Positions 1 to 8,014 of a stretch of 64,000 nucleotides of DNA are shown here, piece after piece. Both the position numbers and the translations under genes were made by a program. The DNA is taken from assembly GCF_030651185.1 (NCBI RefSeq), contig NZ_JAUSCJ010000022.1:124001-188000 (forward strand), given 5' to 3'. Under the pieces are notes generated by a model. The model had not been told where the DNA came from. It worked only from the letters and a program-made list of their open reading frames with translations, and did not search any database. Numbering within the stretch: the stretch's first letter is position 1; each line of letters opens with the position of its first letter. The DNA is from Phenylobacterium sp. Its GTDB lineage: Bacteria > Pseudomonadota > Alphaproteobacteria > Caulobacterales > Caulobacteraceae.

Positions 1-2
1 CT

Positions 3-1649
3 CAATGCGTGTGGAGCGAGTCGGGGCTCTCCGTAAATTTCAATGAATCCGAACTGGCCGAACTCTCCACTATAGAGGAATTTTCTACATCCGATTATCA
101 CTCAAAGAGCCGGCAGGCCGGGACCCATTACGAGGTTTCGACCATTTCCCTCGTCGATTTGCTGAAGAAATATGATGCGCCACGGCGCATTGATTATCTT
201 TCAATCGATACTGAAGGAAGCGAGTTTGACATACTCAACGCCTTTGATTTTGATGCCTATGATATTCAAGTCATTACGTGCGAACATAACTTCACACCAA
301 ATCGCCGTAAGATATTCGATCTGCTTACGTCCCGCGGATACGTCAGGAAGTATGCGAGCCTATCCAGCTTTGACGATTGGTATGTGAAGTCTGACATTTC
401 GCCGCGGCGCGGAACGTCCAAGCCAAATGCGAAAAAGCCTCGCGACGACGGCGCAAGGCAGCGCGCCGCAAGCTCTGCTGACGCAGATCATCATGTCGCG
501 ATCGTAGAGCCCATGTTGAACAGCCAATCAGGACATTGGCTGAGACAGATCGAGGCGACAGCTTCCCTCTTGCCGGATACCCGTGTTGTGGCCCATGTTC
601 ACCGGCTGTTCATGGGCGTCTCAGAGGTGGACTCTATTGAGATAGATCCATTATTTCCAAGGACGGTGTATTCGAGTATCGCGCCGGAATGGAAATCCTG
701 GGGGAAATACAACGACCTGTTCATTGGCGAGATCGTGGATGGTCTCTCCCCCAGAGATCACCTGTATGTTCCGGGCGTAGATGTGGATGTCGCGGCCTCG
801 TTGTTGAGGTGTGTGCGGGATCGTGGCCTTCATGCAATGCCGGCGCTGAACTTGAGGTTCTACGCCCTGGCTCAGACCATAATTACGCCTGAGCATCCGA
901 CCTCCACTGTTATGAAGGCCTTGGCTGCAGAGCCAGGCGCCGCAAGCCGCCTGCATGTGCTCACCGAACTTCCCGAACAGCTGGCCTATGTGCGCGAGGC
1001 CTGGGGCATCGAAGGGGAGTGGTTCCCCTACGTTCAGCCCACCCTCCTGATGGACGTCCAAGGCGCCGCCCCCTTCGAGGCTCCGGCGAGATACCGGATC
1101 GGGGTTTTTGGTAGTGGACGGGCCGAGAAGGGACTGAATCGGCTGCCGGCGATCATCACGTCGTTTCGCCAACGCGAGCCGGACCTGGCGGACAGGGTGA
1201 CCTGGGTGGTGCAGTCCTCGGGAACGACCCCAGACGCCATACTGGCGCTGAAGCCCGTGATCGAGTTCGCCAAGGAGAACCCTGGCCTGATCGAGCTCCA
1301 TAGCGACACCCTCAGCAGCGCCGACTATGATGCGCTCCTGGAAAGCACCGACATCCTGCTCCTCCCGTACTTGGCGGGGCTCTATCGCCTTCGGGGCTCG
1401 GGTGTGGCCGCCGAGGCGATCTCTTCCGGCAAGCCCTTTGTGTATTCGAAGGGCTCCATTCTGGGATCCATGGCGGGGGAGTCGGCCTTGCCTGCGGGCA
1501 GTGCGTTCGGATTTGCCGATGCGCTGGCCCGCATGTGCAGAGAGCTGAATGATTTCAGGGCCAAATCGGCGGTAGCGAAGGCCGCGCTGCGCGACGTCAT
1601 CCAACAATCGACATTCATCAGGCGTCTTTCGGCGCCCGCCCAGGGGTGA
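3..1649 (+). CDS. FkbM-type methyltransferase domain fused to GT-B glycosyltransferase (5' end outside window)
   Basis: The reading frame is open to the left edge, so the true start is upstream; the GTG at 9 is only the first in-window start codon. Counting from that GTG, residues 62-76 (DYLSIDTEGSEFDIL) match the signature of FkbM-family SAM-dependent methyltransferases. After a charged linker near residues 130-160, the rest resembles a GT-B glycosyltransferase: a GVFGSGRAEKG segment near residue 365 and a DILLLPY-LRGSGVAAEAISSGKPFV donor-site pattern near 440-475. Such fusions usually act on surface polysaccharide or glycans. The first ~600 bases are visibly richer in A+T than the rest, which suggests a mosaic or acquired origin. 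The substrate cannot be read from the sequence. Confidence 0.75.
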   Translation, partial: QCVWSESGLSVNFNESELAELSTIEEFSTSDYHSKSRQAGTHYEVSTISLVDLLKKYDAPRRIDYLSIDTEGSEFDILNAFDFDAYDIQVITCEHNFTPNRRKIFDLLTSRGYVRKYASLSSFDDWYVKSDISPRRGTSKPNAKKPRDDGARQRAASSADADHHVAIVEPMLNSQSGHWLRQIEATASLLPDTRVVAHVHRLFMGVSEVDSIEIDPLFPRTVYSSIAPEWKSWGKYNDLFIGEIVDGLSPRDHLYVPGVDVDVAASLLRCVRDRGLHAMPALNLRFYALAQTIITPEHPTSTVMKALAAEPGAASRLHVLTELPEQLAYVREAWGIEGEWFPYVQPTLLMDVQGAAPFEAPARYRIGVFGSGRAEKGLNRLPAIITSFRQREPDLADRVTWVVQSSGTTPDAILALKPVIEFAKENPGLIELHSDTLSSADYDALLESTDILLLPYLAGLYRLRGSGVAAEAISSGKPFVYSKGSILGSMAGESALPAGSAFGFADALARMCRELNDFRAKSAVAKAALRDVIQQSTFIRRLSAPAQG

Positions 1650-1905
1650 ATGATCGGGCCGCCGCCGCCGGCAGGGCCGCGATGTCGTCGAAGATGGCGC
1701 AGGGCTCCAAGGGGCTGGTCGCGCAGGCGCCATCGCAGCGTGACGCCATCTGGGTGAGCGTCGCCTCCAGCTTCTCAAGCTCGACGCGTCTGCGCCTCAT
1801 CTCCTCCGCGTGGGCCGGCAGAAGATCGCGGGCGTCTCCGCAGACCGACCGATCCCCGTCAAAGCTGCCGAGTCGCTGAATTGCGGTGACAGTGCACTCA
1901 AGTGA
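1618..1905 (-). pseudogene. MerR-family metal-responsive regulator, C-terminal remnant
   Basis: The frame encodes the dimerisation helix and tail typical of MerR regulators: SVCGDARDLLPAHAEEM, then a charged helix RRRRVELEKLEATLTQMA, then a cysteine-containing tail ending CAIFDDIAAL. That tail is the usual metal-site region of CueR/ZntR/CadR-like proteins. The winged-helix DNA-binding domain that should precede it is not found in any frame upstream on the minus strand. The segment is therefore probably a 5'-truncated remnant. Its stop lies inside the 3' end of the convergent glycosyltransferase gene. Confidence 0.5.
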
Positions 1906-2090
1906 AACGGCAGGCGCTTGCGAACGATTACGGCGTCGGGGCGATCGAGGGCGCAGCCATCGCAATTCGACTTTGCGACCGCCTTGTCTCCCGCCGCCAT
2001 CCGCGGAAAATAGCGCGCCATGAGCAGCCGGTCGCCCAGGCCCTCGGTCCCGAACCCCAGAGCCGTCCTCCTGGCCGAGGTCTGGCGTTC

Positions 2091-2534
2091 GTGAGATCGG
2101 CGTCGGTCTGCCCCAGCGTCCTGCGGATCGCGCTCGTCGGCTCGCTCGCCACCGGCAAGCCTGTCCCCAAGGATGCCGACGTCCTTATCACGCTTGAGGA
2201 CGGCGTGGACCTGGGACCCCTGGCCAGCGTCGGGCGGCGTCTGAAGGGCAAGGCCGGGAGCATCAATCTGGGCGCGGACATTTTCCTGTGCCGGCCGGAC
2301 GGTCGCTACTTTTGCCGCATCTGTGGATTCAGAGAGTGCCATCCGCGGGTGGCCTGCCATGCCCGCCACTGCGGCGGGCGCGACCACCTTTGCGATGACC
2401 TCGACATCCTGACCCTGTCATCAGAGCTCATCCTGGCGCCGCCGCTGGTCCTTTGGCCACGCCTTGAGCGGCGCGCCGTGCTGCCAGACGATGTAGAGCA
2501 GCTGCTGGTCACGCCTCTGGCGGCGGAGGGCTGA
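2091..2534 (+). CDS. Small nucleotidyltransferase-like protein with Cys/His-rich centre
   Basis: The product has about 147 residues. An N-terminal RIALVGSLATGKPVPKDADV segment resembles the GS-x(n)-DxD start of the nucleotidyltransferase fold, and it matches conserved hypothetical proteins that keep a GSL-T-KP-PKDADVL pattern. The middle is rich in Cys and His (CRPDGRYFCRICGFRECHP, then CHARHCGGRDHLC), which suggests a metal site. The C-terminus (LILAPPLVLWPR) also looks conserved. The GTG at 2091 is chosen because recognisable protein begins just after it; the frame stays open to 1902, but that part reads like non-coding sequence. The function is unknown; a role like a MNT-type antitoxin or a small-molecule transferase would be a guess. 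Confidence 0.5.
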   Translation: MRSASVCPSVLRIALVGSLATGKPVPKDADVLITLEDGVDLGPLASVGRRLKGKAGSINLGADIFLCRPDGRYFCRICGFRECHPRVACHARHCGGRDHLCDDLDILTLSSELILAPPLVLWPRLERRAVLPDDVEQLLVTPLAAEG

Positions 2535-2722
2535 CGCGCCGCCTCGCCAATCCTGTTCCGCCTTGCGGGCGTCACGGCCGGAAGACTTGGAACCCCACGA
2601 ACCCCACGAACGGTGGGCCGACCTGGGATGCTGATGGACCTGGGACCGCAGCCTTAAGCGGAGTGGACAACGGCTGGCGACGGCGATGTCGCGATCGCGA
2701 GCGCGGTCACGGAATTCCGTCC

Positions 2723-2815
2723 GTCATCCCGGACGCCGATAGGCGAGCCGGGACCCAAGGGCCCAGCCCGCCGCCCCTCGGTCCCGGCTCGCCGCTGCGC
2801 TTCGGCCGGGATGAC
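2723..2815. repeat. Palindromic intergenic repeat, copy 1
   Basis: A ~93-bp imperfect palindrome begins GTCATCCCGGACG and ends CGGCCGGGATGAC, with inner arms around GAGCCGGGACCC and GGTCCCGGCTC. A second copy lies at 60288-60382. It fills most of the 361-bp gap between the upstream small gene and the extensin-like gene; I see nothing else in that gap. Its form suggests a REP/MITE-like element that folds into a long hairpin. Confidence 0.75.
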
Positions 2816-2895
2816 GATGTGGGGCCTCCAGGTCGGGGGGCGGCGCTCCCTTGACCGCAATTACGCCGTCCTCCCGAGGGAGGGGGTTGGGCGTC

Positions 2896-3633
2896 ATGAA
2901 GTTCGTGTTGCCCGTCCTGACGCCGCCCTCCGCCGAGGCCCAGGCCCTTGCGGGGGTCAGCTCGCTGCTGCTCGACATGGCGCTGGTGGCCGTGCTGCTG
3001 TTCATGGTGGTCGATCGGACGGCGCCGCCGCAGGACCTGCCCTGGAAGCCCTTCTCCCTGGACCAGCCCCTCGGCCTGGCGACGTCGGGCAAGCTGGCGC
3101 GGATCGCCGCCGACCCGGTCCGCTGCAAGGCGGCGCTGGCGGCCGGTGGGGTCGAGTTCACGGAGACGCCGGCGAAGCGGGACGGCTTCTGCTCGACCCT
3201 TGACGCCGGCCGGGTGGGCGGCGCCGAGCTGTCGCCGGCGGGGCCGGTGATGACCTGCCGGCAGACCCTGGCCTTCACGCTCTGGAAACGGCAGGTGCTG
3301 CGCCCGGCGGCGCGGGACATTCTCGGCGCCGAGGTCGCGGCCATCGACCACTACGGGACCTATGCCTGCCGCCGGGTCTACGGCCAGGGCGAGGGCCGGG
3401 TCAGCGAACATGCCCATGCCAACGCCCTGGATTTCGCCGGGGTCCGGCTGCGCGACGGCCGCCGGGTGACCGTCGCCGCCCATTTCGACGAGGAGGGCGC
3501 GCGCGGCCGGTTCCTGCGCGCGGTGCGCGACGGGGCCTGCGAGGTGTTCCGGGTGACGCTGAGCCCGGACTACAACGCCGCCCACCGCGATCACCTACAT
3601 CTGGACATGGGGCCCTTCCGCACCTGCCGGTGA
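2896..3633 (+). CDS. Extensin-like family protein
   Basis: A 245-residue membrane-anchored protein. A hydrophobic helix at about residues 27-43 (LLLDMALVAVLLFMVV) is followed by an exported domain. The C-terminal part has the hallmarks of the bacterial extensin-like domain, related to D-Ala-D-Ala metallopeptidase-like folds: cysteines in RCKAAL, GFCSTL, TCRQTL, YACRR and FRTCR, an SEHAHANALDF motif, and a terminal HRDHLHLDMGPF. The ATG at 2896 follows a purine-rich GAGGGAGGGGG stretch and is preferred over the upstream ATG at 2851. The role is probably in the cell envelope; no enzymatic activity is established for most members. The gene ends 14 bases from the convergent methyltransferase gene. 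Confidence 0.8.
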   Translation: MKFVLPVLTPPSAEAQALAGVSSLLLDMALVAVLLFMVVDRTAPPQDLPWKPFSLDQPLGLATSGKLARIAADPVRCKAALAAGGVEFTETPAKRDGFCSTLDAGRVGGAELSPAGPVMTCRQTLAFTLWKRQVLRPAARDILGAEVAAIDHYGTYACRRVYGQGEGRVSEHAHANALDFAGVRLRDGRRVTVAAHFDEEGARGRFLRAVRDGACEVFRVTLSPDYNAAHRDHLHLDMGPFRTCR

Positions 3634-3647
3634 GGCGGGGCGCCCGC

Positions 3648-4391
3648 CTAGGTCTTCACGGCCTCGATCAGGAAGCGGGTGTAGGTGAACCGCAGGGGCT
3701 GGCCGGCGCGGGCCTGCAGGGCAAGGAGCGGCTCGAGGTGGCGCTCGAGGTCGAAGCCGCTCACCACCCAGGGTATGGCCTTGAGGAAATAGACCACGGC
3801 GCCGACGTCGGCGAAGGTGACGGGGCCGCGCCAGACCTCGGCGCGCCGGACCCCGAAGCCCAGGGCAGTGAAGGCCTCGGCCACCCGCTCCAGGGTATTG
3901 TCGGGATAGGGCAGGTCGGCCCCGAAGGCGGCGGTCAGGTCGGCCAGGTTGTCGCCGCCCACCTGCTGGCTGAGGAAGACGCCGCCCGGCTTGAGGATGC
4001 GGGCCATCTCGGCGGCCCGGAAACCCCCATGGCGATTGAGCACCAGGTCGAAGGCGCCGTCGGCGAAGGGCATGCCGGAGCCGGTATTGCCCTGGAACAC
4101 CGGGACGCCCAGGGGCTCCAGGCGGCGCCGGGCCACCGGCAGGTTGGGGACAAAGCCCTCCACCGCCGTCGCCCGGGCGGGGAAGGGCGCGAGGCTGGCG
4201 AAGATCTCGCCGCCGCCGGTGGCCACGTCCAGGATGTCGAGGGCGGCCCCGGCCGCGGCCCTGGCGAGGGCGAGATAGTTCCAGGGCGGCTCGGCCTCCT
4301 CGAAGCGGCCCGCCAGATAGGAGAAGTCCCATCCCTCGAAGGGGGCGGCGGCGTCCTTGCGCCACTGGGCCAGGTGTTGATCGGCGGTCAT
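3648..4391 (-). CDS. Class I SAM-dependent methyltransferase
   Basis: A 247-residue protein with a Rossmann-fold SAM site: motif I ILDVATGGGEIFASL, acidic strand 2 (ATAVEGF), motif near NTGSGMPFADGAFDLVLNRHG, and ARILKPGGVFLSQQVG for motif III. The start is set at the ATG (MTADQHLAQW); the upstream in-frame extension reads as shadow of the neighbouring gene. The substrate is unknown; the overall shape resembles small-molecule or RlmA-like methyltransferases. It lies just downstream of the VOC protein and sigma factor genes on the same strand and may be co-transcribed with them. Confidence 0.8.
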   Translation of the reverse strand: MTADQHLAQWRKDAAAPFEGWDFSYLAGRFEEAEPPWNYLALARAAAGAALDILDVATGGGEIFASLAPFPARATAVEGFVPNLPVARRRLEPLGVPVFQGNTGSGMPFADGAFDLVLNRHGGFRAAEMARILKPGGVFLSQQVGGDNLADLTAAFGADLPYPDNTLERVAEAFTALGFGVRRAEVWRGPVTFADVGAVVYFLKAIPWVVSGFDLERHLEPLLALQARAGQPLRFTYTRFLIEAVKT

Positions 4392-4437
4392 GGCCAAGTC
4401 TCGCGGTCGCGGCGCGGATCCGCAAGGGGCGGCCGCC

Positions 4438-4818
4438 CTAGCGGGGGGCGTCCTGCGACTGATACATTGAGACCATGTGCCCATCCGGATCGGTGAAATC
4501 CGCCGTCCATCCGCCGGGCGCGTGGCTGACCGGCGTGACGATGGTGGCGCCCTGCTCGGCGAGGCCGGCGACAATGGTGTCGATGCCGCCGTCGGCGAGA
4601 TCGAACACCAGGATCGGGGAATTTCCGGGCCGGCTCTCGGTCTGGAAGAAGATCAACTCGACGTCGCCGGCCGTCTTGGCCGAGAGCCAGTCCTTGCCGG
4701 ACCCGTCGTCGCCCATGTTGGTGACCTCCAGGCCCAGGACGTCCCGATAGAAGGCCTGGGTGCGCGCGATGTCGGTGACGTAGAAGCAGACGCTTCCAAT
4801 GCGTGTTTTGCCGAACAT
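4438..4818 (-). CDS. VOC-family (glyoxalase/bleomycin-resistance fold) protein
   Basis: A 126-residue single-domain VOC protein. The usual landmarks are present: an N-terminal GSVCFYVTDIARTQAFYRDV with the FYxxxLGL-type repeat start, and a C-terminal DFTDPDGHMVSMYQ that carries the typical metal-ligand region. Such proteins are small metal-dependent enzymes or binding proteins of varied function, and the substrate is not predictable here. It sits 14 bases downstream of the ECF sigma gene, in the same direction, and precedes the methyltransferase gene, so the three may form one transcript. Confidence 0.8.
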   Translation of the reverse strand: MFGKTRIGSVCFYVTDIARTQAFYRDVLGLEVTNMGDDGSGKDWLSAKTAGDVELIFFQTESRPGNSPILVFDLADGGIDTIVAGLAEQGATIVTPVSHAPGGWTADFTDPDGHMVSMYQSQDAPR

Positions 4819-4832
4819 GTCTCTCTCTCCGT

Positions 4833-5450
4833 TTAGCTGCTGACCCCACCCTGTTGCCGCGGCCCGCCGAATTGTGAGGACAGGACGATCAGGTGGCCGT
4901 CAGGATCGTGCGTTCCAAGGGCGACGCCGTCTGACCGGACGAGCCGGATCAGCGCCTGGCGCAGAAGGCCGAAGGCGAGCTCGCCTTGCAAGGCGCCGTC
5001 GCCCGGCAGGGTGCGCAGCCCCGACCGGCGCCAGCGCTGGCGAATCTCGCTGATCCGCTTGCGGAAGGCGGCCTCCGACAGGCGCAGCAGCCAGGCGATC
5101 TCCGCTCGGGTGTGGCCGGTCACCACCAGCAGGGCCGTCGTGCGAAGGGCGGGCGGCAGGGCCGAGACGAACCCGCGCCACTCCGCCGGCGCCTGGGGAT
5201 CCTGCACGGCGATGGCGGCGGCGTAGGCGGTGTCGCGCTGTCGCCGGCGCACCGCCGAGCGCGCCTCGCGCAGGGCGTGATTGCGCAGCACGCCCCCCAG
5301 CCAGCGGCCGTTCTCTTCGCGGGCCATGTCCGCCCGCCCGGCCTCCACCGCCGCCAGCAGGGCGGTCTGTAGGAGATCCTCCGCCTCGCCGGCCCGCCGC
5401 GTTCGCCGACGGGCGGCGCGCAGCCATCTCAGATAGGTCTGCCTGTCCAT
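4833..5450 (-). CDS. ECF-type RNA polymerase sigma factor with extra C-terminal tail
   Basis: A 205-residue sigma-70 family protein. Region 2 is near residues 1-75 (YLRWLRAARRRTRRAGEAEDLLQ, then RWLGGVLRNHALREAR), and region 4 spans about 90-140 (LPPALRTTALLVVTGHTRAE, then LLRLSEAAFRKRISEIRQRW). The recognition helix is recognisable although region 2.4 is divergent. A ~60-residue tail follows and ends GTHDPDGHLIVLSSQFGG, a stretch that resembles the DPDGH ending of VOC proteins such as the one encoded next door. No anti-sigma gene is adjacent. Its target promoters are unknown. Confidence 0.75.
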   Translation of the reverse strand: MDRQTYLRWLRAARRRTRRAGEAEDLLQTALLAAVEAGRADMAREENGRWLGGVLRNHALREARSAVRRRQRDTAYAAAIAVQDPQAPAEWRGFVSALPPALRTTALLVVTGHTRAEIAWLLRLSEAAFRKRISEIRQRWRRSGLRTLPGDGALQGELAFGLLRQALIRLVRSDGVALGTHDPDGHLIVLSSQFGGPRQQGGVSS

Positions 5451-5569
5451 CGTCTCCCAGCCCCGATGAGGCGCGGCCGCCCCGCGGTCGGCCAGCCTGT
5501 TCTTAGAGCCTTTCGGGATCCGGTGGAGTCCCCTGACCCGTTCCGACCTCGGCCGTGTAATCTCCGCCC

Positions 5570-6331
5570 ATGGACGGAATCATCGAGCCACGTCGCGAGA
5601 CGGCCGAGCGGCTGCGGGGCTATTTCGAGGTTCAGCTGCGGTTCGCCGAGACGATCAGGGCGCGCACGGCGCGGCCGCTGGCCGACACGCTGCGGGAGGT
5701 CACCAACCTGCACCGGCGGTTTGGGCTGGGCCGGGCCCAGGCGGGGCCGGCGTCGGAGGGGTGGGCGCGCTATGCCGCGGGCCTGGCGCGGTGCGGGTCC
5801 GCCGCCGAGCGGCTGGACTGGACGGTCGGCTTCTTCGCCGACGCCCCGCCCGAACCGCGCGGCGCGCGCCGGTTCGGCTGCTTTAGCTATGAGCTGCAGG
5901 ACGAGGATCAGGTCGTGCGCATCCATTTCAGCAACCGCGACAGCGGAGGCGATCTCGGCCCGCTCGCCCGGGCCAAGGCCGACCGGCGGAGGTCGGAGTT
6001 GCGGGAGATGTTCGGCCATGTCCGGGCGCACCATGAGCGGGCCCGGGCGGTGCGGGGTGGGTCCTGGCTCTATAACCTGGAGGCCTATCGCCGGCTGTTT
6101 CCGCGCGACTACGGCGCGTCGGCCTTCGAGCCCGAGCGGGTCCGGCTGGATGGAACCTCCAGCTGGGGCCAGCTGCTGGACTTCCGGGGGACCGTGAAGC
6201 CCGCGGTGGCGCAGGCCCTGCTGGACAATATCGGCCATGGGGACATCGCCGCGCCCTGGAGGGCGTTTCCGCTGCGCGCCCTCAGCGTGGAGAGCCCGAT
6301 CGCGCCCTTCTACCGGCTCTACGGGGTCTAG
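5570..6331 (+). CDS. Conserved hypothetical protein, 253 residues
   Basis: I do not recognise the family. The protein is soluble, rich in Arg and aromatic residues, has no signal peptide or membrane helix, and contains a WLYNLEAYRRLFPRDYGAS segment that looks conserved. The start ATG follows an unrelated intergenic region divergent from the sigma-factor gene. The next gene (FAD protein) begins 51 bases after its stop, so the two may be co-transcribed. Length and codon use agree with a real gene. Confidence 0.6.
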   Translation: MDGIIEPRRETAERLRGYFEVQLRFAETIRARTARPLADTLREVTNLHRRFGLGRAQAGPASEGWARYAAGLARCGSAAERLDWTVGFFADAPPEPRGARRFGCFSYELQDEDQVVRIHFSNRDSGGDLGPLARAKADRRRSELREMFGHVRAHHERARAVRGGSWLYNLEAYRRLFPRDYGASAFEPERVRLDGTSSWGQLLDFRGTVKPAVAQALLDNIGHGDIAAPWRAFPLRALSVESPIAPFYRLYGV

Positions 6332-6382
6332 TGTCGGCGCCGCACAGGTGCGCGCGCCGCCGGGAGGCGCTAGAAACCGGCC

Positions 6383-8014
6383 ATGCTGCGGATCTCCGAA
6401 CTCAAGCTGCCTCTCGACCATCCGCCCCAGGCGCTGCCGGCGGCCATCGCCGCGCGGCTGGGGGTGGGGGAGGGCGACCTGCTGTCCTGGTCGGTATGGA
6501 AGCGGGCCCACGACGCCCGCAAGAAGGCGGCGATCCTCAAGGTCTATATCGTCGACGTCGAACTCGCCGACGAGGCCGGGGTGGTGGCGCGGATGGCGGG
6601 GGATCCGCACCTGCGGCCGACGCCGGATACGTCCTACAGGCCCGTGGCCAGGGCGCCGGCGGGCGCGCCGAGGCCGGTGGTGATCGGCGCCGGGCCGTGC
6701 GGGCTGTTCGCCGCCCTGATCCTGGCGGAGATGGGGTTTCGCCCCATCATCATCGATCGCGGCAAGGCCGTCCGTGAGCGGACGAAAGATACCTGGGGCC
6801 TGTGGCGGCGCGGCGAGCTGGACCCGGAGTCCAACGTCCAGTTCGGCGAGGGCGGGGCCGGGACCTTCTCCGACGGCAAGCTCTACAGCCAGGTCAAGGA
6901 CCCGCGCCACCTGGGCCGCAAGGTGCTAACCGAGTTCGTGGCGGCCGGGGCGCCGGCGGAAATCCTCACCGAGGCGCACCCGCACATCGGCACCTTCCGC
7001 CTGGTGACCATGGTGGAGTCCCTGCGCGCCAAGATCGAGGCCCTGGGGGGCGAGTACCGGTTCGGCCAGCAGGTGACCGACGTCGAGATCGAGGCGGCGG
7101 CGGACGGGACGCGGCGTCTGCGCGGACTGCACCTGAAGGGCGGTGAATTCGTGGCGGCCAGCCAGGTGGTGCTGGCGGTGGGCCACTCCTCGCGCGACAC
7201 TTTCGCCATGCTCCACGACCGGGGCGTCCACATCGAGGCCAAGCCGTTCTCCATCGGCTTTCGGATCGAGCATCCGCAGTCCTGGATCGACAAGGCCCTG
7301 TTCGGGCCCTGCGCCGGCCATCCGGACCTGGGGGCGGCGTCCTATTCGCTGTCGCACCACTGCGCGAACGGCCGCACGGCCTACAGCTTCTGCATGTGCC
7401 CGGGCGGGACGGTGGTGGCGGCGACCTCGGCGCCCGGCCGCGTGGTGACCAACGGCATGAGCCAGTATTCGCGCAATGAGCGGAACGCCAATTCCGGCTT
7501 CGTGGTGGGGATCGATCCCGCCGACTATGGCAGCGACCACCCCCTGGCCGGGATCGCCCTGCAGGACGAACTGGAGCGCGCGGCCTTCACAGCCGGCGGC
7601 GGCGGCTATCACGCGCCCGGGCAGCGGGTGGGGGACTTCCTGGCGGGCCGGGCCTCGAGCGACCTGGGCAGCGTGGTCCCGAGCTACAAGCCGGGCGTGG
7701 CGCCCACCGACCTGGCGGCCCTGATGCCGGACTATGTGGTGGTGGCGATGCGGGAGGCCCTGCCGGTCTTCGGCCGCAAGATCCCGCGCTATGATGATCC
7801 CGACGCCCTGCTGACCGGGGTGGAGACGCGGACCTCCTCGCCGATCCGCATCACCCGGGGCGCCGACTTTCAGAGCCTGAACCTGGCGGGGCTGTTCCCG
7901 GCCGGCGAGGGGGCGGGCTATGCCGGCGGCATCCTCTCGGCCGCCATCGACGGCATCAAGGTGGCCGAGGCCGTGGCGCGGGCGATGGTGGAGACGAAGG
8001 CCTCGGTCTCCTAA
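6383..8014 (+). CDS. FAD-dependent dehydrogenase of the COG2509 family
   Basis: A 543-residue flavoprotein. The first ~85 residues form the extra N-terminal domain typical of this family (LKLPLDHPPQAL, then WSVWKRAHDARKK). A dinucleotide-binding motif VVIGAGPCGLFAALILAEMG begins near residue 94. Family blocks SNVQFGEGGAGTFSDGKL and GRVVTNGMSQYSRNERNANS, and a C-terminal FPAGEGAGYAGGILSAA that closes the FAD site, are all present. Members are widespread and still without a settled substrate; a redox role in the cytoplasm is likely. The 3' end overlaps the stop of the convergent RTX gene by 4 bases. Confidence 0.85.
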   Translation: MLRISELKLPLDHPPQALPAAIAARLGVGEGDLLSWSVWKRAHDARKKAAILKVYIVDVELADEAGVVARMAGDPHLRPTPDTSYRPVARAPAGAPRPVVIGAGPCGLFAALILAEMGFRPIIIDRGKAVRERTKDTWGLWRRGELDPESNVQFGEGGAGTFSDGKLYSQVKDPRHLGRKVLTEFVAAGAPAEILTEAHPHIGTFRLVTMVESLRAKIEALGGEYRFGQQVTDVEIEAAADGTRRLRGLHLKGGEFVAASQVVLAVGHSSRDTFAMLHDRGVHIEAKPFSIGFRIEHPQSWIDKALFGPCAGHPDLGAASYSLSHHCANGRTAYSFCMCPGGTVVAATSAPGRVVTNGMSQYSRNERNANSGFVVGIDPADYGSDHPLAGIALQDELERAAFTAGGGGYHAPGQRVGDFLAGRASSDLGSVVPSYKPGVAPTDLAALMPDYVVVAMREALPVFGRKIPRYDDPDALLTGVETRTSSPIRITRGADFQSLNLAGLFPAGEGAGYAGGILSAAIDGIKVAEAVARAMVETKASVS

